Assembly: GCA_947311315.1 (NCBI GenBank)
Contig: CAMZKN010000026.1
Location: 1-64,000 of the forward strand
From: an uncultured Desulfobulbaceae bacterium
Lineage (GTDB): Bacteria; Desulfobacterota; Desulfobulbia; Desulfobulbales; Desulfocapsaceae
Reading direction: 5' to 3'
Length of the DNA: 64,000 nt
The position numbers and the translations under genes are program-made. This document shows positions 20,091 to 30,070 of this stretch, in pieces; the stretch's first letter is position 1; every line of letters begins with the position of its first letter. A model generated the notes under the pieces. It was not told the DNA's origin. It did not search any database and saw only the letters and a program-made list of their open reading frames with translations.

Positions 20091-20783
20091 GTGGCTCTTC
20101 GAAAGGTTTACTGTGTAACAGGTATTGATACTGATGTGGGTAAAACGGTGGTTGCCGGCCTGATTGCACGGTCTTTTATAAAAAATGATATAAATGTAAT
20201 TACCCAGAAAATGGTGCAGACAGGATGCAATGGCTTAAGTGAAGATATAATTTTTCACAGGCAACTTATGGGAATTGATCTGTTGCCTGAAGATGTTGAT
20301 GGTCTCACCTGCCCGTATCGTTTTTCAGTTCCCAGTTCACCACATCTTGCAGCAGCGCTTGAACAAAACGTGATTGACTGTGACCAGATCAAGGCAGCGA
20401 CTATGAAACTTTTGAGACAGTTCGAATGTGTCATACTTGAAGGAGTTGGAGGCCTGTCGGTACCACTTAACAATGATATGACAGTTCTTGATTATCTTGA
20501 GAAAGAACAGTATCCAATGGTTTTGGTTAGCAGTTCAAGGCTTGGTTCAATTAATCACACACTTAATGCTCTTGAACTTGCCAGAAAGAGAAACCTGGAG
20601 GTTGTCGCTATTGTATATAACCTTATCGGGGAAACAGATCCGCGAATTGTCAAGGATTCCAGAATCGTATTTCAAAGATTTTTAAAGAAATATGGTTTTC
20701 CAAGCAATATTATTGACTTACCTGAGATAAATGTATTAACCGTGGGAAATAACATTCCTGATTTTTTTAATGCACTACAATAA
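20091..20783 (+). CDS. bioD: Dethiobiotin synthetase
   Basis: CVTGIDTDVGKTVVAGLIAR, EGVGGLSVPLN; GTG start at 20091. Confidence 0.93.
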   Translation: MALRKVYCVTGIDTDVGKTVVAGLIARSFIKNDINVITQKMVQTGCNGLSEDIIFHRQLMGIDLLPEDVDGLTCPYRFSVPSSPHLAAALEQNVIDCDQIKAATMKLLRQFECVILEGVGGLSVPLNNDMTVLDYLEKEQYPMVLVSSSRLGSINHTLNALELARKRNLEVVAIVYNLIGETDPRIVKDSRIVFQRFLKKYGFPSNIIDLPEINVLTVGNNIPDFFNALQ

Positions 20784-20789
20784 AAAACG

Positions 20790-21002
20790 ATGAAAAAGAT
20801 AAAACAAATTTGCCTTACCTGTAAATATTATCGCTTAATTGAAAGTGATTCAGGCCTGTGTCGGGTTAATAAATCAAGCAAACCGAATTACCCGGAAACA
20901 AAAAATGAAGAGAGTTGTGGAAAGTGGAATGATTGCGGGCAACAATATTATATAAGAATAGGTTGGATCAAACGAAGAGCTTTGGCAGCGACTGAAGAGT
21001 AA
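20790..21002 (+). CDS. Small Cys-rich (zinc-ribbon-like) protein of unknown function
   Basis: 70 aa ORF directly after bioD with four Cys: CLTCKYY..GLCRV..ESCGKW. Confidence 0.6.
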   Translation: MKKIKQICLTCKYYRLIESDSGLCRVNKSSKPNYPETKNEESCGKWNDCGQQYYIRIGWIKRRALAATEE

Positions 21003-21054
21003 AAACGAACAGAATGATGTTCTGGTTGATAATTGGCGACGTACTTTTTAATAA

Positions 21055-22146
21055 ATGAATTTCGGTTACTTGATGAAAAAACTATCCAAAAAAGTCGGAT
21101 ATATAATAAAATTTATTATCAGTTTAGCTTTTTTTTCAGTCTTGCTTACTTTTGTTAAAAGTAATGAACTGCTGGCTGTTTTTTCTAACATAAACTGGTT
21201 GTTTTTTTGCATTTCATTTTGCGTAACATTAATAATGGTTGTGGCAAGTTGTGCAAAATGGAAAATAATTCTCGATCTAAAAAGTGATAAACAGAGCTTC
21301 TGGGAGCTGTTTAAAATATATCTCGTCGGCTATTTTTTTTCTAATATACTCCCCTCAACAATTGGCGGTGATGTTGTTCGTTCTTATTATGCCGGAAAGA
21401 TAATCCAAAATCAGTCGTATTCAGCCGTAAGTGTTTTTGTCGAACGGTTCTCCGGAATTTTTTTCCTTTTTCTTCTTGTCTCAGTAGCTCCACTTTTCCA
21501 AAGAGAACTTTACGGCAGCGCGTCAGTATACATCCCTGCTTGTGCTGGTCTGCTTTTTGCCGGTATCGTTTTGTGGATATGGAAGGCTGAGAATCCATTC
21601 AAAGTTCCAAACAGTATTGCTCTCTTTATCTTTAAAGTGTTCCATGGGATTGCAGAGAAAACGAGGCTTGGTTTTTTATTGAAAGCTGTTCTGTCACTTG
21701 AAAAATTGTATAATACAATCATAAAAAAGCTTAATACATTAAGAGAAGAATTGCAGATTGCTGTTAACGCTGCAAAAACAGACAGAGTCTTTTTGTTCAG
21801 GCTCATTTTTTTAACGGTACTCTTTTATTTGCTGACTTGGGTTAATGTCTATACAGCGTTCAGAACGTTTAACATAGAAGTGGGTTTTGTTTCGATTTGT
21901 GCCATTGTCCCGGCTGTTATGCTTGTTGCCCATGTACCGGTCACATTGCTTGGCAATCTTGGGTATTTTGAATCTGTTTTTGTTTTTTATTTTCTACTTG
22001 TGGGAGTTGATGGCGCGGAATCGCTGGCGATGGGCTTGATGCTTCGTTTGAAGATGCTTACCATGGGCGTTGTTGGCTATATTGCATATTTATTGTATAA
22101 ACAAAAACATCAGTTGAACATCACCATGGATTCCTCAGAAGACTGA
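21055..22146 (+). CDS. Lysylphosphatidylglycerol synthase TM region / UPF0104-family flippase-like membrane protein
   Basis: Polytopic protein with KIYLVGYFFSNILPSTIGGDVVRSYYAGK and SVFVERFSGIFFLFLL, characteristic of the family. Confidence 0.85.
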   Translation: MNFGYLMKKLSKKVGYIIKFIISLAFFSVLLTFVKSNELLAVFSNINWLFFCISFCVTLIMVVASCAKWKIILDLKSDKQSFWELFKIYLVGYFFSNILPSTIGGDVVRSYYAGKIIQNQSYSAVSVFVERFSGIFFLFLLVSVAPLFQRELYGSASVYIPACAGLLFAGIVLWIWKAENPFKVPNSIALFIFKVFHGIAEKTRLGFLLKAVLSLEKLYNTIIKKLNTLREELQIAVNAAKTDRVFLFRLIFLTVLFYLLTWVNVYTAFRTFNIEVGFVSICAIVPAVMLVAHVPVTLLGNLGYFESVFVFYFLLVGVDGAESLAMGLMLRLKMLTMGVVGYIAYLLYKQKHQLNITMDSSED

Positions 22147-22227
22147 CTGTTTGTATAATTATTCAAACTCTGGTGACGTTTCTGGTCCGCTGGGCCTTTT
22201 GAAAAAACATTAAATGGAGATCCTATC

Positions 22228-23211
22228 TTGTTACTTTCAGTTGTTATACCCCTTTTAAATGAGGAGGAAAATATTCCTCTGCTCTATGAAGAACTGAATG
22301 AAGTGCTTCCTGAGCTTGGCTGTGAGTATGAAATATTGTTTATTGACGATGGAAGCAAGGATAAAAGTTTACGTTTACTGCGGGAAATTCAGGAAAAAGA
22401 CAGCCATGTCGTTGTTGTCAGTTTCAGGAAAAATTTTGGACAAACGGCTGCAATGGCCGCCGGGTTTGATTATGCGGAAGGCGATATTATTATCACCATG
22501 GATGCAGATCTACAAAATGATCCCCACGACATACCAAATCTTTTAAAAGAGATTGAAGCAGGCAACGACGTGGTAACAGGTTGGCGCTTTGATAGAAAAG
22601 ATGCCTTTATCAATCGCAGGTTGCCATCCATTATTGCAAATAAAATTATCTCCAAAACTACGGGTGTAAATCTTCATGATTACGGCTGTACTTTAAAAGC
22701 GTTTAGGAAAGAGGTTATTAAAAACGTGAAACTCTACGGTGAAATGCACCGTTTTATTCCTGCCATTGCAAGTGGTATGGGTATTGATTTTACCGAGGTA
22801 AAGGTGAACCATCGCCCGCGCAGATTTGGTACGTCAAAGTATGGTATTTCCCGGACGCTTCGGGTCATTCTCGATTTAATGACGGTTAAATTTCTTTTAA
22901 GTTATGCGACACGACCTATTCAGGTTTTTGGTATGATGGGTTTTGTATCCGGTGGAATTGGCTTTCTTATCGCTCTGATTATGACGTTTCAACGGCAGTT
23001 TTTTGGAGTGCCTTTATCTGACAGACCCTTGTTATTTTTAGCGGTATTACTGATATTTATTGGAATACAGTTTATCTCACTTGGGTTGATAGCGGAACTT
23101 CAGGCCAGAACATATCATGAGTCCCAGAGCAAACCGGTCTATTATGTGAAAACTGTGCATCGATCCAGGCAAGAAGGTGGTACGGGTAAGGAAAGAGATG
23201 ACAACCAGTGA
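22228..23211 (+). CDS. GT2 glycosyltransferase, polyprenyl-phosphate sugar transferase type (two C-terminal TM segments)
   Basis: VVIPLLNEEENIPLLYEEL, DADLQNDPHDIPNLL, C-terminal TM pair. Confidence 0.88.
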   Translation: MLLSVVIPLLNEEENIPLLYEELNEVLPELGCEYEILFIDDGSKDKSLRLLREIQEKDSHVVVVSFRKNFGQTAAMAAGFDYAEGDIIITMDADLQNDPHDIPNLLKEIEAGNDVVTGWRFDRKDAFINRRLPSIIANKIISKTTGVNLHDYGCTLKAFRKEVIKNVKLYGEMHRFIPAIASGMGIDFTEVKVNHRPRRFGTSKYGISRTLRVILDLMTVKFLLSYATRPIQVFGMMGFVSGGIGFLIALIMTFQRQFFGVPLSDRPLLFLAVLLIFIGIQFISLGLIAELQARTYHESQSKPVYYVKTVHRSRQEGGTGKERDDNQ

Positions 23212-24247
23212 GTCGTTGATTGAAATCATCATTCCGAACTGGAATGGAGAGGCTTTACTTGTTGACTGTCTTCATTCTCTTCAAAAACAAACAGTTAAAT
23301 GTTTTAGCGTAACAGTTGTTGACAATGGCTCAGAGGATAATTCTCTGGAAATGGTACACAATACCTTTCCGGAAGTAAAAATACTCACCTTTGATCATAA
23401 CACTGGTTTTAGTGTTGCTGTCAATTATGGTATTGAAGAAAGCAGTGCCCCCTGGTTGTTGCTTTTGAACAACGACATGGAGATTGCCGAAGATTGTCTG
23501 GAAAAACTTCTGGATGCAACTCAACAATACGACGAATATGATTTTTTTGCCTTGAAAATGATGAATTTTCATAGGCGCTTGTATATCGATGGGGCAGGGG
23601 ATGCGGTTTTAAGAGGTGGAGTGGGCTATCGACTGGGCACCATGGAGCATGACAGTCCATACTATACCGAAGACCGTGATTGTTTTGGAGCATGCGCTGG
23701 GGCTGCACTGTATAAAAGAGAATTTTTCCAAAAAATCGGGACTTTTGACCCCGATTTTTTTGCCTATCTTGAAGATGTTGATTTAAATATGCGGGCCAAT
23801 CGTGTTGGACTGCGTTGTCGTTTTATAGCCTCGGCAATTGTTTATCATATAGGCAGTGCTTCTTCCGGTTCTAAAATCAACGCCTTTACCGTTCGATTAT
23901 CTACAAGAAATAATATCTATGTCCTGTTAAAAAATTATTCATTGTCACTTTTCCTGCGTTTTTTACCTGCAATTATTGTTTACCAGTTTATGTGGATGGC
24001 ATTCTGTTTTAAGAAGGGTATGGTATTACCCTATATTACCGGCCTTTTTCAAGCAGTGTGCTCTTCGTTGCCCCAACTCAAGAAAAAGCGACATTTGTTA
24101 CAAAAGGAAAAATGTATTCAACAGAAAACTTTCGCATCAAAAATTAATATTTCAGAGTGCGAAGCTGTGACATCGATAATGAACAGAAGAGCCGCATCCG
24201 GCAAAAGTAATATTTTCTTTACTTGTTATATGCGGATATTTCTTTAA
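23198..24247 (+). CDS. GT2 family glycosyltransferase
   Basis: IIIPNWNGEALLVDCLHSLQKQ, LLLNNDMEIAEDCLE, FDPDFFAYLEDVDLNMRA. Confidence 0.88.
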   Translation: MTTSESLIEIIIPNWNGEALLVDCLHSLQKQTVKCFSVTVVDNGSEDNSLEMVHNTFPEVKILTFDHNTGFSVAVNYGIEESSAPWLLLLNNDMEIAEDCLEKLLDATQQYDEYDFFALKMMNFHRRLYIDGAGDAVLRGGVGYRLGTMEHDSPYYTEDRDCFGACAGAALYKREFFQKIGTFDPDFFAYLEDVDLNMRANRVGLRCRFIASAIVYHIGSASSGSKINAFTVRLSTRNNIYVLLKNYSLSLFLRFLPAIIVYQFMWMAFCFKKGMVLPYITGLFQAVCSSLPQLKKKRHLLQKEKCIQQKTFASKINISECEAVTSIMNRRAASGKSNIFFTCYMRIFL

Positions 24248-24277
24248 TCCATTGAATATTCTTATTCTACGGTAAAT

Positions 24278-25090
24278 ATGTCTTTTCCTGTCCACGTAAT
24301 AATAGTGACACATAACTCTGCCGATGTATTGCATACCTGTCTTAAACATCTTGAAATTCAAACACATCCCGTAGATAATATTGTTATTGTTGATAGTGGA
24401 TCAAAGGATCTGAACTATCTTGATTCGGCGCGAAAGAAAAAAAGTGTAAAGGTCATTGAAGCCCGGAACATAGGGTATTCCCGTGCAAATAATATTGGTT
24501 ATAACACACTTGAGAAGAGAGATGGACTCATAGTTTTTATGAACCCTGATACCTTTCTGCCACCAGGTTATATTGGTTGTGCTCTACAACTTATAGAGAA
24601 AAACAGCGGGGCAGCAATAGTTTCCGGGAAACTAATGGGATATGAGCACGTAAGTGGAGTTGCTACCGGTAAACTTGATTCAACCGGGATCTACAGAAAA
24701 TGGTACGGTCGCTGGTACGATAGAGGACAGGGAGAAACTGATCGCGGCCAATATGACCGGAAATGCACTCCTCCTGCGATCTGTGGCGCTTTGATGTGTT
24801 GCAATGGCAAGGCTCTTCAGGCCTGTGAAGAAGTTTTTGATTCGGATTTTTTTCTGTATAAAGAAGATATTGAATTGAGTTTAAGGCTTAGAAAAATGGG
24901 TTGGTCTCTTCTCTATGACCCACGCTTAACTGCCTATCACTGTCGTGGTTGGAACAGCAGAAAAAATATGCCACGTGCACTGCGTATTGTCGCAGCCGAA
25001 AGCGAGGTACTTTTGTATAAAAAACATCCATCGCCTTTTATTCTGTGGGCATTTTTGAAATTGATGGCAGTAAAACTGACGCGTTTGTAA
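24278..25090 (+). CDS. GT2 family glycosyltransferase (rhamnosyltransferase-like)
   Basis: VIIVTHNSADVLHTCLKHLEIQ, FMNPDTFLPPGYIG, FLYKEDIELSLRLRKMGW. Confidence 0.85.
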   Translation: MSFPVHVIIVTHNSADVLHTCLKHLEIQTHPVDNIVIVDSGSKDLNYLDSARKKKSVKVIEARNIGYSRANNIGYNTLEKRDGLIVFMNPDTFLPPGYIGCALQLIEKNSGAAIVSGKLMGYEHVSGVATGKLDSTGIYRKWYGRWYDRGQGETDRGQYDRKCTPPAICGALMCCNGKALQACEEVFDSDFFLYKEDIELSLRLRKMGWSLLYDPRLTAYHCRGWNSRKNMPRALRIVAAESEVLLYKKHPSPFILWAFLKLMAVKLTRL

Positions 25091-25104
25091 ATCACTTTGA
25101 AAAA

Positions 25105-26049
25105 ATGATGTCTATTAATCTCACTGAAATAAAAATAACTGTGATTATTCCTGTTCTCAACGGGGCTGCAACTCTTGGTGAATTATTTGCGGCTCTAAAC
25201 AGACAAACAGTTCAACCGGATGAAATTCTTGTCGGAGATTCCTCATCGACTGATGAAAGTGTACGTATTTGCAAAGATAATGGTGCCAGAGTGCTTTCGT
25301 ATGCAAGGGAAAACTTTGATCATGGTGGTACCAGATCCGCATTGGTGCAGGAAGCATCCGGGGATATTGTTGTGTTTTTTACTCAGGACGCCATACCAGT
25401 CACCAGAGACGCACTGGAAAATCTTCTGCGCGCTTTATTGGCAGATGAAAAGACTTCCTGTGCCTATGGACGACAATTACCCCAAAACAATGCGACCCCC
25501 ATTGCGTCTCACTTGAGATTATTTAATTATCCTGCTGTTTCCTACGTGCGGTCTTTTAAAGATAAAAATAAATATGGTTTGAAAACCATATTTATTTCAA
25601 ATTCTTTTGCTGCCTATAAAAAAGATTTACTGCAGAAAGTAGGTGTTTTTAAGAACGGTTTGATTTTTGGTGAGGATACCTGTACCCTTGGAAAACTTTT
25701 GCTGGACGGTTATACGGTTGCGTATGTAGCTAATGCTGCTGTATATCACAGTCATAACTATTCCCTTCCTGAAGAATTTCGCAGATCATTTGACATTGGT
25801 GTCCTGCACAGTTCAGAACAGTGGCTCATCGACACGTATGGTTCAGCTGAAGGCGTTGGAGCTAAATATGTACGCTCGGTTTTCACGATGTTGTATAAAG
25901 AAAGAAAGTTCTTTCAAATGATAGATTGTCTTCTGCGGAATACACTGAAGATGGTCGGCTATAAACTTGGAAGATCTTTTACAAAAATACCTGCAACCAT
26001 CCGTCCTTATTTGAGCATGCATACGGTGTGGTGGGCAAATAATAAATGA
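25105..26049 (+). CDS. GT2 family glycosyltransferase (rhamnosyltransferase-like)
   Basis: ITVIIPVLNGAATLGELFAALNRQTVQPDEILVGDSSSTD, FDHGGTRSALV, FFTQDAIP; ATG at 25105. Confidence 0.87.
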   Translation: MMSINLTEIKITVIIPVLNGAATLGELFAALNRQTVQPDEILVGDSSSTDESVRICKDNGARVLSYARENFDHGGTRSALVQEASGDIVVFFTQDAIPVTRDALENLLRALLADEKTSCAYGRQLPQNNATPIASHLRLFNYPAVSYVRSFKDKNKYGLKTIFISNSFAAYKKDLLQKVGVFKNGLIFGEDTCTLGKLLLDGYTVAYVANAAVYHSHNYSLPEEFRRSFDIGVLHSSEQWLIDTYGSAEGVGAKYVRSVFTMLYKERKFFQMIDCLLRNTLKMVGYKLGRSFTKIPATIRPYLSMHTVWWANNK

Positions 26050-26112
26050 TTATCAATAGATTGTGCCCTCTGGTTAGAGAGTACCTTTTACTGAAAAACA
26101 CACTATATAAAT

Positions 26113-27522
26113 ATGTTATCTGTAAACCTTAGAGAGCAGAGCTCTCTAATTGCCAGGTTTTTGCATCTGTTCGATTGTCTTTTTGTTGTTGGCTATCTCT
26201 GGTTACTTGTCGTCTGGTACAGGGTGCCCTGGAGCACATATTATTCACGCCTGGTCATTATCTCTTTTGTTCTCTGCTTTATCAGTTTTCAATCATTTCA
26301 GCTCTACCGTTCCTGGAGGGGCTGGAAATATTTTCTTGAGCTTATTGTTGTGCTCAAGGCATGGGGCGCCGTCATTGGCCTGGTGTTATTTTATTTTTTC
26401 ATTTTTAAAATTTCCATTGCCTATTCACGGGTTGTAATTCTTGTCTGGTCACTTTCTACACCGTTTATTCTATTTTTTATTCATGTCGTTGCCAGAAAAG
26501 TTCTTCGATTTGTAAGATCAAATGGTAAAAATGTGAGACGTGCCGTGGTAGTTGGTGCAGGTGAGCTTGGGGTAAATCTTGTCAAGGAAGTTGAAAGTAT
26601 GCCATGGGCCGGAATCGAGGTCCTTGGCTTTTTCGATGACAAGATAGACGAACATGAAACAACGGAGGTGTACGGTAAACCTATTCTTGGTAATATCGAC
26701 TCTATTACAGAATACCTGGATCAACATAATATCGATTACGTGTATATTGCACTTCCCATGCGAGCTGAAAAGAAAATTTTTAAAATTCTCAGGGAATGTA
26801 GATCGCTTGGAGCACGAATTTTCCTGGTTCCTGATCTCTATGTCTATGGACTCCACCATGCAGAGATTCAATCCCTTGGAGAGATGCTTATTCTTAACTT
26901 TAATCCGCATACCGAGTGGAAACGAAGTTTTGATATTATTTTTTCGATCACCGTTCTTATTGCAACTTTACCTGTCACTTTTTTGGTTGGCCTCCTGGTA
27001 AAACTCAGCGACGGCGGACCTGTCTTTTATCGTCATAAAAGAATTACTGCTGCAGGTAAGAGTTTTAATTGTCTGAAGTTTCGAACAATGCGAGTTGGTG
27101 CAGACATGGAATTAAAAGAGCTACTGGCTGCTGACGAGTCACTTAAAGAGGAGTGGGATCATTCGTATAAACTGAAAAATGATCCAAGAATCACACGAAT
27201 CGGAAGAATACTGAGAAAAACAAGTTTAGATGAATTCCCGCAATTTATTAATGTTATTCGGGGAGATATGAGCGTGGTTGGCGCAAGACCAATAGTTGGC
27301 AATGAACTTAACGAATTTTACAAGGAAAGCGCTGGAAGGTATTGTTCGATGAAACCAGGCATCACTGGACCCTGGCAGGTAGGAAGACGTTCCGATGTAA
27401 ATGAATATGAAGAGAGGGTGCGTATGGATGACTGGTATATACTCAATTATTCGCTGTGGAACGATATCAAAATAATAGCAAAAACTGTGTACTGTGTATT
27501 TAAGGGAAAAGGTGCGTATTAG
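26113..27522 (+). CDS. Exopolysaccharide biosynthesis polyprenyl glycosylphosphotransferase (WbaP/WcaJ-like)
   Basis: N-terminal multi-TM, GAGELGVNLVKEV, C-terminal sugar transferase domain KFRTMRVGADMEL, RKTSLDEFPQFINVIRGDMSVVGARP, KPGITGPWQVGRRSD. Confidence 0.93.
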   Translation: MLSVNLREQSSLIARFLHLFDCLFVVGYLWLLVVWYRVPWSTYYSRLVIISFVLCFISFQSFQLYRSWRGWKYFLELIVVLKAWGAVIGLVLFYFFIFKISIAYSRVVILVWSLSTPFILFFIHVVARKVLRFVRSNGKNVRRAVVVGAGELGVNLVKEVESMPWAGIEVLGFFDDKIDEHETTEVYGKPILGNIDSITEYLDQHNIDYVYIALPMRAEKKIFKILRECRSLGARIFLVPDLYVYGLHHAEIQSLGEMLILNFNPHTEWKRSFDIIFSITVLIATLPVTFLVGLLVKLSDGGPVFYRHKRITAAGKSFNCLKFRTMRVGADMELKELLAADESLKEEWDHSYKLKNDPRITRIGRILRKTSLDEFPQFINVIRGDMSVVGARPIVGNELNEFYKESAGRYCSMKPGITGPWQVGRRSDVNEYEERVRMDDWYILNYSLWNDIKIIAKTVYCVFKGKGAY

Positions 27523-27534
27523 TCAGGAGGAATA

Positions 27535-28740
27535 ATGATGCAGGCTGTTTTTGCTGGGAAAAAGATTGTTGTTGGCGTAACCGGATCAATTGCTGCGTTT
27601 AAAGTTGCAGGATGGGTCAGTGATCTTGCAAAAGAAGAGGCTGATGTTTCAGTTATCATGACGCAAAGCGGTATGGAATTTGTCACCCCACTTACTTTTG
27701 CAGCTCTTTCCGGTCGCAAAGTGCATTCTGAAATGTTCGGTACTGAAATTGACGACCCCATGGCCCATATCAATCTTGGCAGAGAGGCCGATCTCATTCT
27801 CGTTGCGCCTGCATCAGCAAATACCCTTGCCAAACTTGCAAATGGATTGGCTGATAATCTTCTTTGTACCACAGTTCTTGCTTCAAGGGCGCAGGTGTTG
27901 ATATGCCCGGCAATGAATAGTCGCATGTATTCACATCCCGCTACAAAAGAAAATATTAAGCGACTGAAGAGCCTGGGCTATACAGTTATTAATCCAGCTA
28001 TTGGATTGATGGCCTGTAAAGAAGAAGGGGAAGGGCGGCTGGCTGAATGGGACGATGTAAAAGAGTATGTGGCCCGTGCGCTAAGTGTGAACGATTTGCG
28101 GGGAACCAATGTCATGATTTCTGCAGGTCCGACTCGGGAACCACTTGATCCGGCCAGGTATCTAAGTAATCGATCATCCGGGAAAATGGGTTACGCACTT
28201 GCCCGGGCTGCTTTTAGAAGAGGTGCACATGTCACACTTGTCAGTGGACCTACAACGTTGCCCTGTCCTGTTGGAGTTGATCGTCTACAGGTACAGACAG
28301 CCGATGAAATGTATAATGCGGTTATCAGCCATGCTGCGAAGAATTCGATTATTATTAAAGCCGCAGCAGTTGCAGATTACAAGCCTGCAAAAAATCATGA
28401 GCATAAGGTAAAAAAAGATCAAATTAAAAGCCATCTTGAGCTTGAACCTAATAAAGATATTCTTTTAGCACTTGGGAAAATGAAAAAGCCGGGACAGATA
28501 CTTGTTGGTTTTGCAGCAGAAAGTCAGAATTTACGGGACGAAGGTGTGAAAAAGCTTAAGAAAAAAAATCTGGACATCATTGCCGTCAATGATATAAGCA
28601 CCAAAAACACTGGGTTTGAGGTCGAAAACAATCAGGTTTTATTGATTAATAAAAGTGGTGAAGAGCAATTGCCCTTCACCAGTAAATTGCATACTGCAAA
28701 CCTGATATGGAACGATATCGTCAGGCTTATTCCTACGTAG
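27535..28740 (+). CDS. coaBC: Bifunctional phosphopantothenoylcysteine decarboxylase/phosphopantothenate-cysteine ligase
   Basis: GVTGSIAAFKVAGWVSDL, PAMNSRMYSHPA, ISAGPTREPLDPARYLSNRSSGKMGYALA. Confidence 0.96.
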   Translation: MMQAVFAGKKIVVGVTGSIAAFKVAGWVSDLAKEEADVSVIMTQSGMEFVTPLTFAALSGRKVHSEMFGTEIDDPMAHINLGREADLILVAPASANTLAKLANGLADNLLCTTVLASRAQVLICPAMNSRMYSHPATKENIKRLKSLGYTVINPAIGLMACKEEGEGRLAEWDDVKEYVARALSVNDLRGTNVMISAGPTREPLDPARYLSNRSSGKMGYALARAAFRRGAHVTLVSGPTTLPCPVGVDRLQVQTADEMYNAVISHAAKNSIIIKAAAVADYKPAKNHEHKVKKDQIKSHLELEPNKDILLALGKMKKPGQILVGFAAESQNLRDEGVKKLKKKNLDIIAVNDISTKNTGFEVENNQVLLINKSGEEQLPFTSKLHTANLIWNDIVRLIPT

Positions 28741-28794
28741 CTTCACAGTATACACTGTATTTGTCAGTACTATTTTTATATCTAAGGAAATACT

Positions 28795-30012
28795 TTGAAC
28801 GATTCTTTTACTCCTGCTGAGCGTTCTATTCTTGCTGTCTCCTGTTACGGCCACTTTATCAGTCATTTCAATATGCTTGTTTTTCCGGCGGTGTTGCTCC
28901 CGTTGGCTGCTCAATTGCACCTGACTATGACTGAAACGCTCAATCTTTCATTTTTTATGTATTTTCTTTTCGGTGTAAGTGCATTTCCATGGGGGTTTGC
29001 TGCGGATAGGTTGGGGGCACGAACGCTACTTATCGTGTTCTATATTGGTGCGGGAATCTGTGCAATTATCACTGCTTTAAACGTTGAAAACCCACTTCTT
29101 TTTAGCATTTCACTGGCCGGGATAGGTTTGTTTTCAGGCATTTACCATCCTGCAGGACTAGGCTGGATCGCTAAAGAAATTAAAAACACCAGCAGGGCGA
29201 TGGCATTTAACGGGATTTTTGGCAATCTAGGTCTGGCCATGGCTCCACTTGTGGCCGGTTTTGTCTACTACTATTCTGGTATCAGAGTACTTTATTTTGT
29301 TGTTGCAGTAATGAATTTTTTCGGACTGTTTTTGATTTTTCTGACCCGGAATCACAAACGAGGTGAACTGGAAATTCGTGGGCAAAATCAGCCATCTTCT
29401 GCATCCTGGACACCTTTTCTTATTCTTTTACTCGCCATGACACTTGGTGGAATTGCTTACAGGGGAACTTCAGTTACCCTGCCAGCCTATTTTGAACTAA
29501 AAAGCAGTGGATTATTCAACACACTGTCAGGTGTAATCGGGGATATCGGCTCTGCAAATCTTACAGCAACAATACTCACCTCAATCATCTATGTTGTTGG
29601 GATGGGTGGCCAATATTTTGGCGGAAGGATTGGAGAAAAATATGACTTACGTATAAGTTATCTCGTTTTTCACGCAATTACTATACCTGCGGCCATTGGG
29701 ATGTCATTGAGTACTGATATGTCTCTTTTCTGGTTGGCAATGATTCACAGCTTTTTTCTTCTTGGTATGCAGCCAATTGAAAATACTCTGGTTGCACGGT
29801 TGACACCTCCACGTTTGCTCAGCTCTGCTTATGGGATGAAATTTATTTTAACCTTTGGGGTTGGCGCATTGAGTGTGAAGTTTATAGAATTTGTTAAAAC
29901 AGAGTGGGGAATAGAGAGTATTTTTATGTTTATTGGCCTTGTATCAACATTTCTCTGTTGTGTGGTCGTATTTCTGATAAAAAAGACACAACCAATTAAA
30001 GCAGAGACCTGA
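28795..30012 (+). CDS. MFS transporter
   Basis: 12-TM-like hydrophobicity; MFS loop GFAADRLGARTLL; TTG start at 28795. Confidence 0.85.
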   Translation: MNDSFTPAERSILAVSCYGHFISHFNMLVFPAVLLPLAAQLHLTMTETLNLSFFMYFLFGVSAFPWGFAADRLGARTLLIVFYIGAGICAIITALNVENPLLFSISLAGIGLFSGIYHPAGLGWIAKEIKNTSRAMAFNGIFGNLGLAMAPLVAGFVYYYSGIRVLYFVVAVMNFFGLFLIFLTRNHKRGELEIRGQNQPSSASWTPFLILLLAMTLGGIAYRGTSVTLPAYFELKSSGLFNTLSGVIGDIGSANLTATILTSIIYVVGMGGQYFGGRIGEKYDLRISYLVFHAITIPAAIGMSLSTDMSLFWLAMIHSFFLLGMQPIENTLVARLTPPRLLSSAYGMKFILTFGVGALSVKFIEFVKTEWGIESIFMFIGLVSTFLCCVVVFLIKKTQPIKAET

Positions 30013-30070
30013 TACCCGTTTTAAGAAATCGCAGAACGACCTTCGAACCACTTATGCTTCCTGCGTGCTG

